Origin: JAAAOH01 sp041686235
Lineage (GTDB): Bacteria; Spirochaetota; Spirochaetia; DSM-27196; PWMO01
Length of the DNA stretch: 10,898 nucleotides
Direction of reading: 5' to 3'
NCBI GenBank assembly: GCA_041686235.1
Contig: JAWLED010000090.1
Span: 1 to 10,898, forward strand
The stretch's first letter is position 1. Every line of letters begins with the position of its first letter. The translations under genes and the position numbers were made by a program. Below are positions 7,643 to 10,898 of this stretch, in pieces. The notes below the pieces were generated by a model. That model saw only the letters and a program-made list of their open reading frames with translations, did no database searches and was not told where the DNA came from.

Positions 7643-9606
7643 TGGACAAATACGACAACGTGAGCGAGCTCACCCAGCAATATCTCGACCGCGAGCTCTT
7701 GCGCTTTACCACCGCCGGCAGCGTGGACGACGGAAAGAGTACCCTGATCGGGCGCATGCTCTATGACTCGAAGGCGATCTTCCAGGACCAGATGGAGCAG
7801 CTCGAGACCGCAAGCAAGCTGCGCGGCGAGGAGCACGTCGATCTGGCCCTTCTCACCGACGGCCTGCGTGCCGAGCGCGAGCAGGGCATTACCATCGATG
7901 TCGCCTACCGGTATTTCTCCACGCCCAAGCGCAAGTTCATTATTGCCGATACCCCGGGCCACGTGCAGTACACCCGCAACATGGTCACCGGCGCCTCCAC
8001 CGCCGACCTCGCGGTCATCCTCATCGACGCGCGAAACGGTGTCCTGACCCAGTCAAAGCGCCACGGCTTCATCGCCTCGCTTCTCGGCATTCCGCACGTG
8101 CTCGTGTGCGTCAACAAGATGGACCTCGTCGACTACTCGAAGGAAGTCTACGACAAGATCGTCGCCGACTACACCGCCTTCAGCGAGAAGCTCGAAGTAC
8201 ACGACATCACCTTCATTCCGATCTCCGCGCTCGAGGGCGACAACGTCGTTACCAAAAGCGAGCGAACCCCGTGGTACGACGGGGCGACGGTGCTGCATCA
8301 CCTCGAGTCGGTGACCATCGCCGCCGACCGCAACCTCGTCGACTTTCGCTTTCCCGTTCAGTACGTGATTCGACCTCACCAGGACTACCGCGGCTTTGCC
8401 GGCATGGTCGTCTCGGGCACGATCAAGCCCGGCGAGGAAATCGTGGCCCTGCCCTCGGGCATGCGCTCGAAGGTAAGAGAGATTACCACCTATGACGGGC
8501 CGCTCGAAGAGGCCTTCGAGTCGCAGTCGGTCGTGCTGTCGCTCGAGGACGAGATCGACGTGAGCCGCGGCGAGATGATTTGCCGCCGCCACAATGTGCC
8601 GCACGTGACACAGCGCATCGAGGCGATCGTTTCGTGGATGGACGATAAGAACCCCCTGTCGCTCACCGGGCACTACCTGCTGCAGCACACCACCCATGTG
8701 GTGAAGGCATACATCTCGGAGCTCCTCTACGAGATCGACGTAAACACCATGCACCGAAGCTCCGCCGATACGCTCGAGCTCAACGAGATCGGCCGAGTAG
8801 AGATCAAGACCGCCGAGCCGCTCTTTGTCGACTCCTACAGAAACAACCGCGCCACCGGAAGCTTCATCCTCATCGACCCGGTAACGAACCTCACCGTTGC
8901 CGCCGGCATGATCCGCACCGACACCCACGACGCCGACGACTACATCGAGACCCAGGAGCGTGCGCGTCGCGCCGAGGCGGGAGCTGAGCCCGGCACCGCC
9001 GGCCGCACCGCCCCCAAGAGCGAGCACATCACCTATGAGGCCGGCGCGATAACGCTCGCAGACCGCGAGAAACGAAACGGCCACAAGGCGGCGGTGGTGT
9101 GGTTTACCGGTCTCTCGGGCTCGGGAAAGTCCACCATCTCCCTCGCCCTCGAAAAGCAGCTCTTCGAGGAGGGCCTGCAGGTAACACGGCTCGACGGCGA
9201 TAATGTGCGCCACGGCCTCTCGAGCGACCTCGGCTTCTCCATCGAGGACCGGCGGGAGAACATCCGCCGCGTGGCGGAGGCCGCAAAGCTCCTCTTCGAG
9301 GCCGGCCAGATCGTCATCTGCAGTTTCATCTCGCCCTTCGCCGAGGACCGCGACTTTGCGCGGCGCATCCTCCCCGAGGGACGCTTCGTCGAGGTCTACA
9401 CGACCGCCGATATGGACACGCTCAAGTCCCGCGACCCCAAGGGGCTCTACGAAAAGGCCGAGCGCGGCGAAATCCAGCAGTTTACCGGTGTGACCTCGCC
9501 CTACGAGGCCCCCGAGAGTCCCGAAGTCGTGGTCGACACCGCGGTGGCCACACCCGAGGAGGGGCTCACCTGGGTAGTCGATGCGGTGCGCGGGGTTGTG
9601 CGCTAA
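7642..9606 (+). CDS. cysNC: bifunctional CysN-CysC fusion: ATP sulfurylase GTPase subunit plus APS kinase
   Basis: A 654-residue fusion covering two consecutive steps, APS formation with CysD and phosphorylation of APS to PAPS. The N-terminal translation-factor-like GTPase (about 1-435) has G1 GSVDDGKS (26-33), G2 GITID (82-86), G3 DTPGH (103-107) and G4 NKMD (158-161), followed by beta-barrel domains. A linker of about 30 residues, rich in Ala, Arg, Gly and Thr (about 436-465), leads to the APS kinase domain. That domain has Walker A GLSGSGKST (490-498), LDGDNVRHGLSSDLGFS, the FISPF serine loop (Ser564 by codon position), and KGLYEKAERGEIQQFTGV with SPYEAPESPE near the end. Both active sites look complete. 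It is the last gene of the cysQ-cysD-cysNC run; AGGGG at 7629-7633 is a modest ribosome-binding site, so translation may depend on coupling to cysD. Such fusions are known as NodQ/CysNC. No PAPS reductase gene follows. Confidence 0.97.
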   Translation: MDKYDNVSELTQQYLDRELLRFTTAGSVDDGKSTLIGRMLYDSKAIFQDQMEQLETASKLRGEEHVDLALLTDGLRAEREQGITIDVAYRYFSTPKRKFIIADTPGHVQYTRNMVTGASTADLAVILIDARNGVLTQSKRHGFIASLLGIPHVLVCVNKMDLVDYSKEVYDKIVADYTAFSEKLEVHDITFIPISALEGDNVVTKSERTPWYDGATVLHHLESVTIAADRNLVDFRFPVQYVIRPHQDYRGFAGMVVSGTIKPGEEIVALPSGMRSKVREITTYDGPLEEAFESQSVVLSLEDEIDVSRGEMICRRHNVPHVTQRIEAIVSWMDDKNPLSLTGHYLLQHTTHVVKAYISELLYEIDVNTMHRSSADTLELNEIGRVEIKTAEPLFVDSYRNNRATGSFILIDPVTNLTVAAGMIRTDTHDADDYIETQERARRAEAGAEPGTAGRTAPKSEHITYEAGAITLADREKRNGHKAAVVWFTGLSGSGKSTISLALEKQLFEEGLQVTRLDGDNVRHGLSSDLGFSIEDRRENIRRVAEAAKLLFEAGQIVICSFISPFAEDRDFARRILPEGRFVEVYTTADMDTLKSRDPKGLYEKAERGEIQQFTGVTSPYEAPESPEVVVDTAVATPEEGLTWVVDAVRGVVR

Positions 9607-9698
9607 GCGCCCCGCTTCGCGGGCCCGCCCTCGCCTGAGAGGCGCGTCCCGCGTCGCCCGGGGCCGGCGCCTTCCGGGGCCGGGCTCACGGGTCGTGC

Positions 9699-9726
9699 CC
9701 CGTTTCCTGGGACCCGTTTCCTGGGA
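9699..9726 (+). repeat. perfect 14-bp tandem duplication
   Basis: CCCGTTTCCTGGGA is present twice without interruption, at 9699-9712 and 9713-9726. Each copy holds the near-palindrome TTCCTGGGA, which in the second copy extends to TTCCTGGGAA. It lies in the non-coding spacer about 130 bases before the coiled-coil gene. Confidence 0.85.
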
Positions 9727-9805
9727 AGGTACTTGCCGGATGCCGCGGTCGTTGAGCTCGCCCCCACCGTGCGAAAAAAAGGCCTCCGCTATCTGAAGCA
9801 CCAGC

Positions 9806-9834
9806 TTCAAAAACGCGGTAAGAGGTAGTAGATT
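9806..9834 (+). promoter_or_regulatory. weak promoter candidate for the coiled-coil gene
   Basis: TTCAAA (9806-9811) and TAGATT (9829-9834) are spaced by 17 bases, and each matches the sigma-70 consensus at 4 of 6 positions. Transcription would start very close to the Shine-Dalgarno at 9843-9848, leaving an unusually short leader, which weakens the call. Confidence 0.2.
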
Positions 9835-9854
9835 AGTAGAACGGAGGACGACGA

Positions 9855-10454
9855 ATGGCGTTGAGCACAGAGGATCTCGAGCAAGTTCTCGGCTACCTCA
9901 AGGCCCACCCGGACTCGTGGATGCCGACTCACATCATCGACCTCGCCGGCCGCATATCCAACGTGGAGGCGGAGCTCAGACTCCAGCGCGAGCTCATGGA
10001 GGAGCGCTTTGACGCCATGGACAAACGCTTCGATGCCATGGACAGGCGTTTTGAGTCCGTGCAAAAGCAGATGGACGAACGCTTCGATGCCATGGACAGG
10101 CGTTTTGAGTCCGTGCAAAAGCAGATGGACGAACGCTTCGAGGCCATGGACAAGCGTTTTGAGTCCGTGCAAAAGCAGATGGACGAACGCTTCGATGCCA
10201 TGGACAAGCGTTTTGAGTCCGTGCAAAAGCAGATGGACGAACGTTTCGAAGCCGTGCAGAAGCAAATGGACGAGCGCTTTGAAGCGGTTCAAAAGCAAAT
10301 GGACGAACGCTTTGCGGCTGTGGATAAGCGCTTCGAGGCGGTAGACAAACGCTTCGACGAGCAGAGCCGCCATATGAACCGCTGGATGACCGCAATGACC
10401 ATTGTGCTCGCGCTCATCGGCGTGGCCATGACGGTGACGAACGTTATCGGGTGA
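9855..10454 (+). CDS. Bdr-like repetitive coiled-coil protein with C-terminal membrane helix
   Basis: A 199-residue protein in three parts. Residues 1-50 are a non-repetitive head (LEQVLGYLKAHPDSWMPTHI and a short helix). Residues 51-172 are a charged repeat array. Residues 178-199 form a single hydrophobic helix (AMTIVLALIGVAMTVTNVIG) ending at the C-terminus. The array is built from 7-residue units (RFDAMDK, RFEAVDK) and 11-residue units (RFESVQKQMDE, RFEAVQKQMDE), in the order 7, then 7+11 four times, 11, 11, 7, 7, 7. Long parallel coiled coils anchored by one tail helix recall the Borrelia Bdr family and DUF1640-type proteins; that resemblance is by architecture only. No signal peptide is seen, so the coil should be cytosolic with a tail anchor in the inner membrane. 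The ATG follows GGAGGA (9843-9848) by 6 bases. Role unknown; scaffolding or oligomerisation is plausible. Confidence 0.85.
   Translation: MALSTEDLEQVLGYLKAHPDSWMPTHIIDLAGRISNVEAELRLQRELMEERFDAMDKRFDAMDRRFESVQKQMDERFDAMDRRFESVQKQMDERFEAMDKRFESVQKQMDERFDAMDKRFESVQKQMDERFEAVQKQMDERFEAVQKQMDERFAAVDKRFEAVDKRFDEQSRHMNRWMTAMTIVLALIGVAMTVTNVIG
10026..10307 (+). repeat. intragenic 54-bp (x4) and 33-bp (x2) tandem repeats
   Basis: Four 54-bp units (10026-10079, 10080-10133, 10134-10187, 10188-10241) each code 18 residues, RFxAMDxRFESVQKQMDE. Units 1 and 2 are identical, unit 3 differs from them at two bases and unit 4 at one. Two 33-bp units follow (10242-10274, 10275-10307), each coding RFEAVQKQMDE but more diverged in sequence. 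Single 21-bp units flank the array (10005-10025 before it, 10308-10370 after it). All unit lengths are multiples of 3, so gain or loss of units keeps the frame. Confidence 0.95.
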
Positions 10455-10674
10455 GCCGGCCCCGGCCCCACCCCCGGCTCGAGCCCAGCCCCGCGCCCAC
10501 CCCCGGCTCGAGCCCAGCCCCGCGCCCACCCTCATAAAGACGGCTCAGCCCCCCGCACCGCGTGGGTTTCTCCCGGCTCACTCCCGCTCGCCGGGGCCGC
10601 GTTCACGGCTTCCGCTACCCCCTCTTCCGGGAAGATGCTTGCCAAAACCAGCGTAACGGAGTCATCTTTCCCGT
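10455..10674 (+). other. C-rich spacer between the coiled-coil gene and the lipoprotein gene
   Basis: A 220-base spacer with no supported gene. Its start is strongly C-rich on the plus strand and holds the 29-bp tandem repeat. The rest is GC-rich without a clean terminator. Near the end, 10625-10643 resembles 9718-9737 (TTCC, GGGAAG and CTTGCC in the same order). TTGCCA (10639-10644) could be a -35 box, but the matching -10 position reads TCATCT, which is poor. Confidence 0.35.
10467..10524 (+). repeat. 29-bp tandem repeat, two exact copies
   Basis: Two identical 29-base units at 10467-10495 and 10496-10524, followed by a partial third copy CCCACCC (10525-10531). Each unit contains the 10-bp palindrome GGCTCGAGCC, so each could form a small hairpin. 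The array begins 12 bases after the stop of the coiled-coil gene. Confidence 0.9.
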
Positions 10675-10884
10675 ATGACGACTCGCAGGCTCTGCGTCGG
10701 CATTGCATCAATCACCCTTTTTCTCCTCACTGCGGTAGGTTGTTCTCCTTTCATGCCCGCCGGCTCGGACCGCGGCGCGGGCCCCGGCCCGGCCTCGGGC
10801 TCCGGCCCCGGATCGGACTCGGGCTCGGCCGCCGGCGGCGCGAGCCCCGGCCCGGCCTCGGGCTCCGGCCCCGGATCGGCCTAG
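10675..10884 (+). CDS. small putative lipoprotein with Gly/Pro/Ser/Ala repeat tail, possibly truncated
   Basis: A 69-residue product with a typical lipoprotein signal: basic start MTTRRL, a hydrophobic core (VGIASITLFLLTAV) and a lipobox ending AVGC, with lipidation expected at Cys23. The mature part is only a disordered tail built from the repeated phrase PGPASGSGPGS. Such tails usually tether a folded domain to the membrane, but here a TAG (10882-10884) stops the frame. The same phase continues after the stop with Asp-Ser-Gly-Ala to the window edge at 10898, keeping the composition of the repeat. The gene may therefore be a nonsense-truncated longer lipoprotein, or simply a short one. CGGAG at 10657-10661 is a distant (13-base) ribosome-binding site for the ATG. 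The protein family is not recognised. Confidence 0.6.
   Translation: MTTRRLCVGIASITLFLLTAVGCSPFMPAGSDRGAGPGPASGSGPGSDSGSAAGGASPGPASGSGPGSA
10781..10879 (+). repeat. exact 36-bp direct repeat in the lipoprotein tail
   Basis: The 36 bases at 10781-10816 recur without change at 10844-10879, with a period of 63 bases (21 codons), so the repeats are in frame and code PGPASGSGPGS. The sequence between them is also Ser/Gly/Ala-coding. Confidence 0.9.
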
Positions 10885-10898
10885 GACTCGGGCGCGAC

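Larger units (their letters stand above)
9607..9854 (+). other. spacer after cysNC: GC-rich hairpins, then an A-rich leader
   Basis: A 248-base spacer. Its first part is GC-rich with small perfect hairpins, CCCGC/GCGGG (9611-9623, loop TTC) and CGCCT/AGGCG (9632-9644, loop GAG), which might end the cys transcript although no T-run follows. CCGGGGCCGG-like words are repeated near 9659-9684. A tandem duplication occupies 9699-9726. From about 9769 the composition changes to A-rich, and a 6-bp hairpin TGAAGC/GCTTCA (9794-9809, loop ACCA) lies before the next gene. No functional gene is supported, although the phase of cysNC stays open to 9825. Confidence 0.4.

Noticed and set aside
9794..9815. 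TGAAGC/GCTTCA hairpin before the coiled-coil gene as a terminator
   Set aside because: It is followed by A rather than T on the plus strand, and read on the minus strand the T-run comes before the stem, so it fits a terminator in neither direction.
10026..10307. Tandem units considered as a CRISPR array
   Set aside because: The units are contiguous, in frame, code a coiled coil and have no unique spacers.
9807..10535. 242-codon minus-strand frame with His/Leu repeats over the coiled-coil gene
   Set aside because: It is the antisense reading of the 54-bp repeats; repetitiveness follows from the sense gene and there is no start signal or motif to support it.
10635..10898. ATG at 10635 opening a frame that overlaps the lipoprotein and is open to the window end
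   Set aside because: The product becomes an Arg/Gly/Pro/Leu-rich reading of the repeat and has no signal or motif. The 10675 frame has a clean lipoprotein signal and lipobox.

Overview
The window is a gene-dense, GC-rich bacterial chromosome segment with every supported gene on the plus strand. The organism is uncertain. A repeat-rich Bdr-like coiled-coil membrane protein and a small lipoprotein with a loose lipobox would fit a free-living spirochaete, but this is inference from gene type and not from a phylogenetic marker.

Layout: (1) 1-209 is a comparatively AT-rich leader before a stand-alone two-CBS-domain protein (210-647), which is followed by a good intrinsic terminator (725-764). (2) 898-4533 is a probable operon built around the activated-methyl cycle: ahcY (S-adenosylhomocysteine hydrolase), an unrecognised 148-residue protein, metK (S-adenosylmethionine synthase) and a bacteriohemerythrin with all seven iron ligands. 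(3) 4735-9606 is a second tight cluster: a GT2 polyprenyl-phosphate-type glycosyltransferase with two C-terminal membrane helices, cysQ with a large Ala/Gly-rich insertion, cysD, and a cysN-cysC fusion. The last three overlap at their start/stop codons, so they are almost certainly co-transcribed. (4) 9607-10898 is a repeat-rich accessory end: a GC-rich spacer with a perfect 14-bp tandem duplication, a coiled-coil protein made of 7- and 11-residue modules with a C-terminal membrane helix, a 29-bp tandem repeat, and a short lipoprotein whose Gly/Pro/Ser/Ala tail contains an exact 36-bp repeat and ends at a stop codon inside the repeat.

How the genes work together: MetK makes SAM from methionine and ATP, and AhcY removes the SAH left after methyl transfer. 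CysD and CysNC convert sulfate and ATP to APS and then PAPS, and CysQ removes the PAP left after PAPS is used. Each of the two clusters therefore pairs the synthesis of an activated donor (methyl or sulfuryl) with disposal of its inhibitory nucleoside by-product. No PAPS reductase or sulfotransferase gene lies in the window, so the fate of the PAPS is open.

No rRNA, tRNA, CRISPR array, transposase or attachment site was seen. The long minus-strand open frames are antisense shadows. The most unusual content is the repeat biology at the right end and the related low-complexity insertion in cysQ. I did not find a convincing new multi-gene defence or signalling system.
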